From NCBI GenBank assembly GCA_003224525.1, contig QHZB01000215.1:1-35262 (forward strand): a stretch of 35,262 bases of DNA, read 5' to 3'. This document shows positions 13,272-21,670 of the stretch, piece by piece. The translations under genes were made by a program, and so were the position numbers. The notes beneath the pieces were generated by a model that worked only from the letters and a program-made list of their open reading frames with translations, made no database searches and was not told the DNA's origin. The stretch is from Acidobacteriota bacterium. Lineage in GTDB: Bacteria > Acidobacteriota > Terriglobia > Acidiferrales > UBA7541. How positions within the stretch are numbered: the stretch's first letter is position 1; each line of letters starts with the position of its first letter.

Positions 13272-15509
13272 ATGGCCACATCCATCGCCACCGCGAGTGA
13301 CCCCGCGCTGCCTGCCGAGCGTTTCTTCCGCGCCTCGCTTTCACTGCTCATCCTCACTTCGACCGTCACGCTCGTGAGCACCGGCAAACTCGACGTCCTT
13401 ACCAGTTTTGCTGCTCCACTCATCGTGCTGTACAAGGGCTTCCGCTCGTGGCATGGACGCCCGGCCGAACTTTCGCCGCGCTCCGCAACCTGGTGGGTGC
13501 TCGCTTACCTGGCATTCTTCCCGGTGGACGCCCTGTTTCTCTCGCGTTTCTCTGTTGGAAATTCATCCAATCCGCCGCTATTCGCCGCCCTTCTGGGAGT
13601 GGTGCATTTTCTGATTTTCGTCACCATCGCCCGCTTCTATAGCGCTGTCACGGACCGCGACGCGCTCTTTCTCTCGATGCTCTCTTTTGCCGGTATTCTC
13701 GCCGCAGCCGTTCTTACCGTCGATACCACCTTTCTGATTCTCTTTTTCATCTTTCTCCTGTTTGGTGTTTCCACTTTCGTGGGGATGGAATTGCGTCACG
13801 GAGCCGTCGGCGCGGTTTCGCCGGCACTCCATGTGCACCCCGAGCGCGATCGAAGATTGAATCGCGCGCTGAGTCTTTCCGCTCTCACTGTGGCCACGGG
13901 ATCCATCGTCTTAGGTAGCGTGCTGTTTTTCTTTTTTCCGCGTTTCAGCGCCGGGTATCTCGGCCGCGCCAGCTTCAACACCTCGCTCATGTCCGGTTTC
14001 ACGGAAAACGTCGAGCTCGGTCAAATCGGCGAGATCAAAAAGGATTCCGCAGTGGTCATGCGCGTACAAACAGGAAAACCGATTGGTTACGACCGGCTGC
14101 GCTGGAGGGGCATCGCGCTTACGACTTTCGATGGCAGGCGGTGGACCTCCTCGGAGCACAACCCTCAAAGATTGCAGCCGGGTGAGGATGGCTGGATTTA
14201 TACCACGGATTCGACACCCAATCCGCATGAGCCGGGCATGTTTTACACCGTGTACCTTGAGCCACTGGCCACCGATGCTATTTTCGTTCCCGGCAAAGTC
14301 ACCCGTCTTCGCGGCAATTTTGCCGGCGAAGGCGGAAACTCGTATGCCGGGATGCACCGGACTTCGATCCTTCGGGATTCCACCGGCACCCTTTTGAATC
14401 CCTCGCACAATTACACGGCCGTACGGTACGCCGGTATCTCAAGGTTGCCTCCGCTGGATGCGGCCAAACTCCGCGCGGCTTCAGCGGACTATTCGCCGGA
14501 TATCACGGAAACGTACCTGCAGCTCCCCCAGCTTGATCCGCGTATCCCGGAGCTTGCCAAGCAGATCACGAAAAACGCCCGGACTCCTTTTGACAAGGCG
14601 CTGGCGATCGAAAGCTACCTGCTCAACGGTTTCACGTACACCTTGAATCTGGCTGGGAAACCCGGAGACGATCCGCTCGCTCATTTTCTTTTCGAGACTC
14701 GCGCGGGCCACTGCGAATACTTTGCTTCGGCAATGACCATCATGCTGCGCACGCTTGGCATTCCTTCGCGCGAAGTCAATGGCTTCCTACCGGGCGAGTA
14801 CAACGACCTGGGCGGAGATTACATTGTCCGCGCAAGCGACGCGCACAGCTGGGTGGAGGTCTACTTTCCCGGCATGGACTGGCAAACATTCGATCCCACG
14901 CCGGCGGCTCCCGAAAACGAGACCGGCTTCCTCTCGCGCCTAGGAAAGTACGCCGACTGGATGGAGATTACCTGGAGCGAATGGGTAATCGGCTACGACT
15001 TCGCCCACCAATTAGTCCTGGCGCAGAATCTGCAGCGGGACTCGCGAAATTGGAGCGAATCTGCGCGCAATTGGTTCGAACGAAAGCAGCGCGCCGGTAA
15101 GAAATGGATGAAGTCGCTGCAGCCTCAGCGTGGCGTGCTGGGCTATATGCTGCCGATCGCGCTGGTGCTATTTCTGGCGGCATTGCGTTTCAATGTTCTC
15201 GCTGAACTGAGCCGCCGCGTCCGCCTGTTCTTTCAATTGCGGGGATCCAAAGTGGTCCGCGCCGATCCCCAGCTTGCATCGCGGCTCTACGCGGAACTGC
15301 TTCGAATACTCGCGCGCCGGGGACTGATGCGAAGTGTGTCGCAGACACCGTTCGAATTCGCGGCCGCCGTGGACTCACCGAATCTCGCACCCGCCGTGCG
15401 GGAATTCACGCAGCTCTACGGCCAAGCGCGCTTCGGCGGCGCGCCTTGCGATACCACGCGCTTGCGCCAGCTCCTCGACCAGATTCGAACGGCATTGCGC
15501 GGGCGCTAA
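13272..15509 (+). CDS. TgpA-type transglutaminase membrane protein
   Basis: Protein of 745 residues with the DUF3488/TgpA layout: a block of N-terminal helices (about 20-225), a large extracytoplasmic part, the transglutaminase core, then one more helix (about 620-640) and a cytoplasmic DUF4129-like end. The catalytic triad is visible: C481 in RAGHCEYFASAM, H525 in SDAHSWVEVYFPG and D541 in TFDPTP. Pseudomonas TgpA is essential and periplasmic, but the substrate is unknown. It belongs with moxR and the DUF58 gene upstream. An in-frame TTG at 13203 overlaps the mutY stop, but ATG 13272 fits the family better. N-terminal helices and all catalytic residues are intact. Confidence 0.9.
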   Translation: MATSIATASDPALPAERFFRASLSLLILTSTVTLVSTGKLDVLTSFAAPLIVLYKGFRSWHGRPAELSPRSATWWVLAYLAFFPVDALFLSRFSVGNSSNPPLFAALLGVVHFLIFVTIARFYSAVTDRDALFLSMLSFAGILAAAVLTVDTTFLILFFIFLLFGVSTFVGMELRHGAVGAVSPALHVHPERDRRLNRALSLSALTVATGSIVLGSVLFFFFPRFSAGYLGRASFNTSLMSGFTENVELGQIGEIKKDSAVVMRVQTGKPIGYDRLRWRGIALTTFDGRRWTSSEHNPQRLQPGEDGWIYTTDSTPNPHEPGMFYTVYLEPLATDAIFVPGKVTRLRGNFAGEGGNSYAGMHRTSILRDSTGTLLNPSHNYTAVRYAGISRLPPLDAAKLRAASADYSPDITETYLQLPQLDPRIPELAKQITKNARTPFDKALAIESYLLNGFTYTLNLAGKPGDDPLAHFLFETRAGHCEYFASAMTIMLRTLGIPSREVNGFLPGEYNDLGGDYIVRASDAHSWVEVYFPGMDWQTFDPTPAAPENETGFLSRLGKYADWMEITWSEWVIGYDFAHQLVLAQNLQRDSRNWSESARNWFERKQRAGKKWMKSLQPQRGVLGYMLPIALVLFLAALRFNVLAELSRRVRLFFQLRGSKVVRADPQLASRLYAELLRILARRGLMRSVSQTPFEFAAAVDSPNLAPAVREFTQLYGQARFGGAPCDTTRLRQLLDQIRTALRGR

Positions 15510-15582
15510 AGACAATTTCCATCCTGCCAAGAAGGGACAGAGCGGTGTTGCGCCCCTACAAAATACGCGGATGAACGGCGCG

Positions 15583-15591
15583 TGTTACAAT
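15583..15591 (+). promoter_or_regulatory. Extended -10 promoter of rimO
   Basis: TGTTACAAT, with TACAAT at 15586-15591 and no good -35. It continues as TAAAGATTGCGCA and is almost the same as the ftsY promoter (19 of 22 positions from the TG on). Transcription would start near 15598 and give a leader of about 27 bases containing AAAGGTG. Confidence 0.55.
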
Positions 15592-15624
15592 TAAAGATTG
15601 CGCAAAGGTGCAAATTTACAGCCT

Positions 15625-17103
15625 ATGACCAAGGTCGGATTCGTCAGCCTGGGATGCCCCAAGAACCTCGTAGACAGCGAGGTAATGATGGGTATTCTTG
15701 CGCGCGAAGGCTACGAACTGACGCCGCGCGCCGATGAAGCGGAAATTCTGGTCGTCAATACGTGCAGCTTTATTGAAGCGGCGCAAAAAGAGTCCGTGGA
15801 CGCCATTCTTGAGATGGCGGAGCACAAGAAATTCGGCGCGGCAAAAAAACTGATCGTGGCGGGCTGCCTGGTCGAACGTTATCGCGCGCAGATTCTGGAG
15901 CAGGTGCCGGAAGTGGACGCGGTCATCGGCACCGGCGAAGTCGCACGCATTATGGAAGCGGTGGAAGGCGAGCTTCGCGTGCTCCCCGCGCAGCCGCCCG
16001 CGTTTCTCTATCACCACCTGACTCCGCGCATCGTCACCACGCCGAAATACGCGGCGTACATCAAAATCGCGGAAGGATGCGATCATCCCTGCACGTTCTG
16101 CATCATTCCGCAGCTTCGCGGCGCTTTTCGCAGCCGGCGATTCGAATCGGTGATGCGCGAGGCGGAGAATCTAGCGAGGGCCGGAGCGCGGGAAATCACG
16201 CTGATCGGGCAGGACACGACTTCTTACGGCGAAGATCTCGGCCGGCGTGACGGCCTCGCGCAACTCCTGGAAAAACTTGCCGAAACCGACGACTTGCTGT
16301 GGGTACGATTCTTGTACGCCTATCCGAATCGCGTCACGCAGAAATTGCTGGACACCATCGCGGCGCACCCGCGCCTCGCCAAGTACATGGACATGCCGCT
16401 GCAGCACGCCAGCCGCAAGGTACTGGCGCGGATGAAGCGCGGTTCGAACGGCGAAGCGTTCTTGAAATTGCTGGAGCGCATTCGAACGACAATTCCCGGA
16501 GTTTCGCTGCGCACATCGTTCATCGTGGGCTTCCCGGGCGAGACCGAAGCCGATTTCGAGGAGCTGTGCGATTTCGTGAGGACCGCGAATCTCGACTGGA
16601 TGGGGGTCTTCGAATATTCCGACGTGGACAATGCGGGAAGCTACTCGTTTGATGAAAAGGTAGACGCAGAAACGATCAACGATCGCCGCAACCGCTTGAT
16701 GGCCATTCAGAAGAAAATCTCGCGGGAGAATCTGCGAGGGAAGTATTTGCGCGCAAAGCCGCGCGCGTCGAAGGACCGCACTTTCACCGCGCTGATCGAA
16801 GGCCCTTCGAAAGACAATCCTCTCATATGGGAAGCGCGCCTCGAAGGCATGGCTCCGGAGATCGACGGGAAGCTGTACCTCACTGACATTGAATTGCCCG
16901 GCGGAGAAGTCGCCGAAGCCGGCGACATCGCCCGCGTTGAAATTACCAAGACGGACGCCTACGACCTGGTCGGACGCGTCACCGAAATTCTGCCCCGGTC
17001 TGCCGAAGGGGCCGGCGCGGGCGCTGCGCCAATGCCGCCAATTGCGGCCGCCGAGAAACTTCATCGCATCGCCACTGGGGCACCCCTCCGCGTCCTGGGC
17101 TGA
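15625..17103 (+). CDS. rimO: Ribosomal protein S12 methylthiotransferase
   Basis: RimO adds a methylthio group to Asp89 (E. coli numbering) of ribosomal protein S12. The 492-residue form starts at ATG 15625; a TTG at 15598 coincides with the predicted transcription start and is unlikely. The N-terminal UPF0004 domain carries cluster cysteines C11 (SLGCPKNLVDSE), C47 (VVNTCSFIEAA) and C81 (IVAGCLVER). The radical SAM cluster is C152, C156, C159 in GCDHPCTFCIIPQLRG. A TRAM domain follows around 375-445. About 45 residues, Ala/Pro/Gly rich, extend beyond it. The motif SLGCPKNLVDSE separates RimO from MiaB. It heads the rimO-gpsA gene run. Confidence 0.96.
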   Translation: MTKVGFVSLGCPKNLVDSEVMMGILAREGYELTPRADEAEILVVNTCSFIEAAQKESVDAILEMAEHKKFGAAKKLIVAGCLVERYRAQILEQVPEVDAVIGTGEVARIMEAVEGELRVLPAQPPAFLYHHLTPRIVTTPKYAAYIKIAEGCDHPCTFCIIPQLRGAFRSRRFESVMREAENLARAGAREITLIGQDTTSYGEDLGRRDGLAQLLEKLAETDDLLWVRFLYAYPNRVTQKLLDTIAAHPRLAKYMDMPLQHASRKVLARMKRGSNGEAFLKLLERIRTTIPGVSLRTSFIVGFPGETEADFEELCDFVRTANLDWMGVFEYSDVDNAGSYSFDEKVDAETINDRRNRLMAIQKKISRENLRGKYLRAKPRASKDRTFTALIEGPSKDNPLIWEARLEGMAPEIDGKLYLTDIELPGGEVAEAGDIARVEITKTDAYDLVGRVTEILPRSAEGAGAGAAPMPPIAAAEKLHRIATGAPLRVLG

Positions 17104-17138
17104 GCTATACTTTCCTTTCGAAGATACCGTTACGTTGG

Positions 17139-17205
17139 CTTCTGCGATTTCTGTGACCTTCGTGTAAAATCTTTGAACACAGAGCGCACAGAGTTCGCAG
17201 AGAAG
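17139..17205 (+). repeat. Long imperfect inverted repeat in the yacG leader
   Basis: The left arm (17139-17165) begins CTTCTGCGA and contains TTTCTGTGACC and CGTGT. The right arm (17177-17205) contains ACACAGAGCGCACAGAG and ends CGCAGAGAAG. Over 22 aligned positions, 16 pair, and the ends CTTCT/AGAAG also match; the loop is 11 bases. It lies 14 bases before the yacG ATG, so its 3' arm may hold the AGAGAAG that could serve as the ribosome-binding site. The right arm is a copy of the type A leader repeat. Confidence 0.6.
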
Positions 17206-17219
17206 AAACGAATCGCGCG

Positions 17220-17450
17220 ATGAAGCACAAATGCCCGATCTGCAAGACGGAGACCGACTCTGCGGTCCACGCGGACTTCCCTTTTTGCTGCGAGCGCTGC
17301 CGGGAACGGGACCTGGGCAATTGGGCCAGCGAGAAATACGTGGTGTCCGAACCGGTCTTCAATGAAGAAGACACCGGTGAAGGCGAGGGGAATACCGTCA
17401 TCCTTCCTTTAGACAACGATGTGGATAACCCGAATGACGCCGACCATTGA
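17220..17450 (+). CDS. yacG: YacG-family zinc protein (DNA gyrase inhibitor)
   Basis: Small protein of 76 residues. In E. coli YacG binds GyrB and blocks DNA binding by gyrase. The zinc ribbon is C5, C8, C23 and C27 (CPICK ... FCCERC), followed by the conserved RDLGNWASEKYVV. The first 45 residues match the family. The tail is acidic (NEEDTGEGEG, then DNDVDNPNDADH) and overlaps the start of pgpA by 17 nt. The leader has a long imperfect hairpin. The family call is firm from the zinc pattern and DLGxW motif; gyrase inhibition here is inferred. Confidence 0.88.
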   Translation: MKHKCPICKTETDSAVHADFPFCCERCRERDLGNWASEKYVVSEPVFNEEDTGEGEGNTVILPLDNDVDNPNDADH

Positions 17451-18126
17451 AGCCACGGCAGCGCCCGAGACACGGCGCAAGAAACCGAGGCTGGCGCTGG
17501 CGATCGCCACTGTTTTCGGCGTGGGATACCTTCCCAAGGCGGCGGGGACACTCGGCTCACTGGTTGGAATTGCTGTTGCGATTCTTACGCATCCCGTTAG
17601 TCTGCTCACGATCATTGGGCTGCTCTTCTTTAGTCGCGTCGGCCTGGGCTTTGATGTGCCGATGTTCAGGGGGCATACGGTACCGGTGCTCGTTCTCATT
17701 CCCTCTTTGCTAGCCCTCTTAATTATTGGCCTCCTGGGAGTGTGGAGCAGCTCCCGCGCCGCCACTTATGCGGACCTCAAAGACCCGCAACACGTCGTGA
17801 TAGACGAAGTCTCCGGCATGCACTTAACTCTTGTGCTGGCGATCATGCCGCTGGGGTTGCCGACGGGACTCTTGCCAGCCGACGAGGCTACGGACTTCGG
17901 CCTCTACTCCGCGTTGAGTTTGCTCAATTGGAAATATCTTTTGCTCGGTTTTATACTTTTTCGCGTGTTTGACATCTGGAAGCCATGGCCGATCCGCCGG
18001 CTGGAAAAACTGCCCGGGGGCTGGGGAATCATGGCCGATGACTGGATGGCCGGGATCTACGCTGCAATCCTGCTGCGCGTCGCGTTACACTTTGGTCTGT
18101 TCGCGTTTCACATTGGTCTGGTATGA
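17434..18126 (+). CDS. pgpA: Phosphatidylglycerophosphatase A
   Basis: PgpA dephosphorylates phosphatidylglycerophosphate to phosphatidylglycerol in the inner membrane. About 230 residues; family blocks are GVGYLPKAAGTLGSLVG near the start, VVIDEVSGMHLTL (the catalytic Asp/Glu region), FRVFDIWKPWPIRRLEKLPGG and GIMADDWMAGIYAAILLR. Several hydrophobic helices are present. The loop between the first and second block (about 55-110) is longer than in E. coli PgpA. ATG 17434 is used; GTG 17419 would add five residues. It overlaps yacG by 17 nt and its TGA overlaps the next start as ATGA, which indicates coupling. Confidence 0.92.
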   Translation: MTPTIEATAAPETRRKKPRLALAIATVFGVGYLPKAAGTLGSLVGIAVAILTHPVSLLTIIGLLFFSRVGLGFDVPMFRGHTVPVLVLIPSLLALLIIGLLGVWSSSRAATYADLKDPQHVVIDEVSGMHLTLVLAIMPLGLPTGLLPADEATDFGLYSALSLLNWKYLLLGFILFRVFDIWKPWPIRRLEKLPGGWGIMADDWMAGIYAAILLRVALHFGLFAFHIGLV

Positions 18127-19172
18127 AATTCGGCTTCGGCTCGTCGGCAGAAAAAAACGGCATTCCGCAGATTGAGAGAGTTGCGCCCACGGCGGCTATT
18201 CCTGGCGGAGAGATCACCATTCACGGGCGCGGCTTCGTCTCGGGCGCACAGCCGCGCCCGGTGGTGCGCTTTGGCGAAGCCGAAGCCAGCATCGCGCTCG
18301 CCAGTGAGAATCGCCTGGTGGCGCGCGTTCCGGAAGGCGCGAACGGCGGAGTGGTGCGCGTCGCCACGGCCGGCCACGAAAGCCAGCCGCACCCCGTACA
18401 CATCGGCCTGCAAATCGCGGACAACCTTCATCCCGTGGCAAATCCCGCGGTCGATCTTGACGGCAACATTTACGTCACGTTTTCCGGTCCGCGGGGCCAG
18501 CGTGTTCCCGTTTCGCTTTACAAAATCACCGCGAATTACAGCGTGAAGCCGTTCATCACTTCGCTGATGAATCCCAGCGGTCTAGCGCTCGATCGCATGG
18601 GCAATCTGTTCGTCTCCTGCCGCAACGACGGAACGATTCATCGCATCACGCCCGAGGGCCGCGCCGAGCAGTGGATCGAAGGCATGGGCGTCGCCACCGG
18701 CATCGCGTTCGATCACAAGGGCAACCTGTACGTTGGCGACCGCAGCGGCACGGTTTTCAAGATCAGCCCGAGCCGCGAGATTTTTGTCTTCGCCACACTC
18801 GAGCCCTCCATCGCCGCGTATCACCTAGCGTTTCATCCCAGCGGCGATCTGTACGTTTCGGGACCGACGACGTCCAGCTTTGACCGCATCCACAAAATCA
18901 CGCAGGGCGGCGATGTAAGCGTTTTCTTCCGTGGCCTCGGGCGGCCGCAGGGCCTGGCTTTGGATCGCGACGGAAATCTCTATGTGGCGGCCTCTTACGC
19001 CGGGCGCCGCGGCATCGTGAGGATCACGCCGCAAGCTCAGGCCGATGTCGTGCTCAGCGGCTCCGGCATTGTGGGTATGGCGCTCCAGCCATCGGGCCGC
19101 GCGATTCTCGCCACCACCGACGCCCTCTTCACGCTCGATTGGGACGTGCGCGGCTTGCCATTGACCGGATAA
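18123..19172 (+). CDS. IPT/TIG plus NHL-type beta-propeller protein
   Basis: Protein of 349 residues without a recognised enzyme signature. Residues 14-95 look like an IPT/TIG immunoglobulin-like domain (IPQIERVAPTAAIPGGEITI, GRGF, VRFGEAEAS, VRVATAGHESQP). From about 105 to 345 there are six or so NHL/SMP-30-like blades with the repeated pattern of Asp-x-x-Gly-Asn-hydrophobic-Tyr-Val: DLDGNIYVTF, DRMGNLFVSC, DHKGNLYVGD, HPSGDLYVSG, DRDGNLYVAA. No signal peptide is apparent, so it may be cytoplasmic, although such folds are usually secreted. It is coupled to pgpA by an ATGA overlap and lies 8 nt before cinA. The function is unknown; lactonase activity is not supported by visible residues. Confidence 0.8.
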   Translation: MKFGFGSSAEKNGIPQIERVAPTAAIPGGEITIHGRGFVSGAQPRPVVRFGEAEASIALASENRLVARVPEGANGGVVRVATAGHESQPHPVHIGLQIADNLHPVANPAVDLDGNIYVTFSGPRGQRVPVSLYKITANYSVKPFITSLMNPSGLALDRMGNLFVSCRNDGTIHRITPEGRAEQWIEGMGVATGIAFDHKGNLYVGDRSGTVFKISPSREIFVFATLEPSIAAYHLAFHPSGDLYVSGPTTSSFDRIHKITQGGDVSVFFRGLGRPQGLALDRDGNLYVAASYAGRRGIVRITPQAQADVVLSGSGIVGMALQPSGRAILATTDALFTLDWDVRGLPLTG

Positions 19173-19180
19173 TTGAACAG

Positions 19181-20455
19181 ATGAAAGCGGAAATCATCGC
19201 GGTTGGTTCGGAACTTCTGACTCCGGACCGCGTGGACACCAACTCGCTCTTCCTGACCGAAGAGCTGAACAAGCTTGGCATCGAGGTGGTGCGCAAATCG
19301 ATCGTCGGGGACAATCGCGACTATTTGAGCGCCGCATTCAAGGAAGCGCTGGAGCGCGTCGAGCTGGTCATCGCGTCGGGCGGACTGGGTCCTACGGAAG
19401 ACGACCTGACACGTGAAACCGTCGCGGAGCTTCTGGGCCGCAAGCTGCACCTTAACAACGAGATTCTCCGATACATCGAAGGCCGATTCCGGCAGCTCGG
19501 CCGAGAGATGCCCGCGGTGAATGTGCGGCAGGCGATGGTGCCGGAAGGCGCGGAAGTGCTCGAGAATCCGCGCGGCTCGGCGCCGGGGCTATGGCTCGAA
19601 GACGCGGGGCGCTGCATCGCGCTGCTACCCGGTCCTCCACGCGAATTGAAGCCCATGTACCAAGAGCAGGTTTTGCCGCGGCTGCAGCGGCGCAGCTCGA
19701 ACATGCGGATGTTTCACCGGGAATTGCGCGTCGCGGGCATGGGTGAATCGAGCGTCGAGCAGCGCATCAGGCCCATTTACACGCGGTATGCCGGCCTGAA
19801 CACCACGATTCTGGCCGCGCCGGGCGAGATTCAGATCCATTTGCGGGTGTGGACCGACGACGCGGCGCACGCGCAAAAAACGCTGGACGAAATCGTGCAG
19901 GGATTCGAGATCGCGCTGGCCGACCGCATTTTCTCGCAGGACGGTTCTTCGATGGAAGAAGTGGTGGCGGGTCTTCTGACGAGGAACAACTCCACCATCT
20001 CCGCCGCGGAAAGCTGCACGGGCGGCTTGCTCGCGCAGCGGCTGACGAGCATCGCCGGCAGCTCATCGTATTTCCTGGGTGGAGTGGTGAGTTACAGTAA
20101 CGAGCGGAAGACGGCGTGGGCGGATGTTCCGCCGGAACTGATCCAGTCCAAAGGCGCGGTCAGCGGTGAAGTGGCGATCGCCCTTGCCGACGGTATCCGC
20201 CGCCACGTCGGCAGCACGCTGGGCGTGGGGATTACCGGCATTGCGGGCCCGGGTGGCGGCAGCGATGAAAAGCCCGTGGGCACCGTGCATATCGCGCTGG
20301 CGCATGCCGGTGGCGTGAAAGAGCGCGGCGTGCTCTTTCCCGGAGATCGCGAAGCTATCCGCTGGCATGCGTCGCAACTGGCGCTCGATCTGGTGCGCAT
20401 CCATTTCCTTTACAACGCCGGGGAGCCGCCGGCACGCAGTGCCAAAAGGTCTTGA
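19181..20455 (+). CDS. cinA: CinA-family protein with NMN deamidase domain
   Basis: Two-domain protein of 424 residues. The N-terminal molybdopterin-binding-like (COG1058, ADP-ribose/CoA pyrophosphatase-like) part has AEIIAVGSELLTPDRVDTNS and ASGGLGPTEDDLTRETVAE, then GRCIALLPGPPRELKPMY. The C-terminal PncC domain has AESCTGGLLAQRLTSIAGSS, SYFLGGVVSYSNERK and GITGIAGPGGGSDEKPVG, which in known enzymes hydrolyses NMN to NaMN for NAD recycling. ATG 19181 is used because MKAEIIAVGSELL is the family start; an upstream start at 19139 would lie in the end of the previous gene. It is followed by thpR at 6 nt. Confidence 0.95.
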   Translation: MKAEIIAVGSELLTPDRVDTNSLFLTEELNKLGIEVVRKSIVGDNRDYLSAAFKEALERVELVIASGGLGPTEDDLTRETVAELLGRKLHLNNEILRYIEGRFRQLGREMPAVNVRQAMVPEGAEVLENPRGSAPGLWLEDAGRCIALLPGPPRELKPMYQEQVLPRLQRRSSNMRMFHRELRVAGMGESSVEQRIRPIYTRYAGLNTTILAAPGEIQIHLRVWTDDAAHAQKTLDEIVQGFEIALADRIFSQDGSSMEEVVAGLLTRNNSTISAAESCTGGLLAQRLTSIAGSSSYFLGGVVSYSNERKTAWADVPPELIQSKGAVSGEVAIALADGIRRHVGSTLGVGITGIAGPGGGSDEKPVGTVHIALAHAGGVKERGVLFPGDREAIRWHASQLALDLVRIHFLYNAGEPPARSAKRS

Positions 20456-20461
20456 CCCCCA

Positions 20462-21025
20462 ATGCGTCTGTTCGTCGCGCTGGAGCTTCCGGCCGCAGTG
20501 CGAGAAAATCTCGGGGCCTTGCTCAAGGCCCTTCGCGCGGTTTCGCCGCAAACTCGCTGGGTGCGTCCGGAGAATCTTCACCTGACGCTCAAGTTCATTG
20601 GTGAAGTGCCGGAAACAGAATTCGCAGTGATTCGAAACGCTCTCGCCGCCGCGCGCTCCGACCAACCTGTTGCACTCGAGTTTCGCGGGCTCGGCTTTTT
20701 CCCCAACGAAAAACGCCCTCGCGTTTTCTGGGCGGGTATCGAGGCTTCGCCGAATTTGAAAACTCTGGCGGCCGAAATCGACCGCGCGATGGAAAAACTT
20801 GGCATCCCGTGTGAACAGCGGCCTTTTTCGCCGCACCTGACGCTCGCGCGGTTCGAGCCTCCCGAGCTGCCGGAAAAACTTCGCTCCGCGATCGAGGAAA
20901 ATGCGGCACGAGAGTTTGGTTCGTTCCGCACCAACCAATACCAACTGATCGAAAGCAAGCTGAAACCGTCCGGCGCGGAGTACACTACCCTCGAAAGTTT
21001 CCCGTTTGCGGCGGCGGAGGCCTAA
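20462..21025 (+). CDS. thpR: RNA 2',3'-cyclic phosphodiesterase
   Basis: 2H phosphoesterase of 187 residues (formerly 2'-5' RNA ligase LigT). The two HxTx catalytic motifs are H40-L-T-L and H125-L-T-L (SPHLTLARF), and the start MRLFVALELP is typical. It hydrolyses 2',3'-cyclic phosphate RNA ends. It sits between cinA (6 nt upstream) and plsY (6 nt downstream), the order I associate with Acidobacteriota. There is no separate promoter in these short gaps. Confidence 0.95.
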   Translation: MRLFVALELPAAVRENLGALLKALRAVSPQTRWVRPENLHLTLKFIGEVPETEFAVIRNALAAARSDQPVALEFRGLGFFPNEKRPRVFWAGIEASPNLKTLAAEIDRAMEKLGIPCEQRPFSPHLTLARFEPPELPEKLRSAIEENAAREFGSFRTNQYQLIESKLKPSGAEYTTLESFPFAAAEA

Positions 21026-21031
21026 CGGAGC

Positions 21032-21670
21032 ATGCTGGAGATCTCGATCACAGTCTTTCTGATCCCTTTTGCCGCGTATCTTCTTGGCTCGATTCCTTTC
21101 GGGCTGCTCCTCGCGAAATTATTCGGCGGCGCGGACTTGCGCAAATCCGGCAGCGGCAACATTGGCGCAACCAACGTCGCTCGCGTCGTGGGGCCGCTGG
21201 CCGGATTTCTCACGCTGGCCTTCGACACCGGGAAGGGCGCGGCAGCCGTCTGGCTCGCCGGCCAGGTCACCAACGAAAGCGCCACCTTGATGATGATTGC
21301 CGCTTTCGCCGTATTGCTCGGACATTGCTTTCCGGTATGGCTCAAGTTCAAAGGTGGTAAAGGCGTGGCCACTGCACTTGGCGTGTTTCTTGCCCTCTGC
21401 CCGCTAGCAGCCGTCAGCGCCCTGCTGCTGTTCCTACTTTGTGTAGCCTATTGGCGCTACGTTTCGCTCGGTTCCATCGCGGCGGCCGCGGCCATGCCGC
21501 TGCTTATCTATTTTCTGTGGGCGCCGCGTCATGCGCCGCCGATCATCGTTAACGTGGGAACGCTGGCCATCGCGCTGCTGGTGATTTACAAGCATGACGG
21601 CAACCTTCAGCGCCTCGTGGAAGGCACCGAGCCGCGCTTTTCCTTTAGCAAGAACAAGGAAACGGAATGA
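21032..21670 (+). CDS. plsY: Acyl-phosphate:glycerol-3-phosphate acyltransferase
   Basis: PlsY transfers acyl groups from acyl-phosphate to glycerol-3-phosphate, the first committed step of phospholipid synthesis. 212 residues, about five helices. Motif 1 is SGSGNIGATNVARVVG, preceded by LLGSIPFGLLLAKLFGGADLR; motif 2 is GHCFPVWLKFKGGKGVATALG; motif 3 lies around YVSLGSIAAAAAMPLL. GGAG directly precedes ATG. It overlaps gpsA by 4 nt (ATGA), so the producer of glycerol-3-phosphate and its acyltransferase are translated together. The last 20 residues are charged. Confidence 0.95.
   Translation: MLEISITVFLIPFAAYLLGSIPFGLLLAKLFGGADLRKSGSGNIGATNVARVVGPLAGFLTLAFDTGKGAAAVWLAGQVTNESATLMMIAAFAVLLGHCFPVWLKFKGGKGVATALGVFLALCPLAAVSALLLFLLCVAYWRYVSLGSIAAAAAMPLLIYFLWAPRHAPPIIVNVGTLAIALLVIYKHDGNLQRLVEGTEPRFSFSKNKETE

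Noticed and set aside
15598-15624. TTG start of rimO at 15598
   Set aside because: It coincides with the predicted transcription start, and the family N-terminus begins at ATG 15625.
20063-20944. Long minus-strand frame opposite cinA and thpR
   Set aside because: Shadow of two genes with clear catalytic motifs; no family features.
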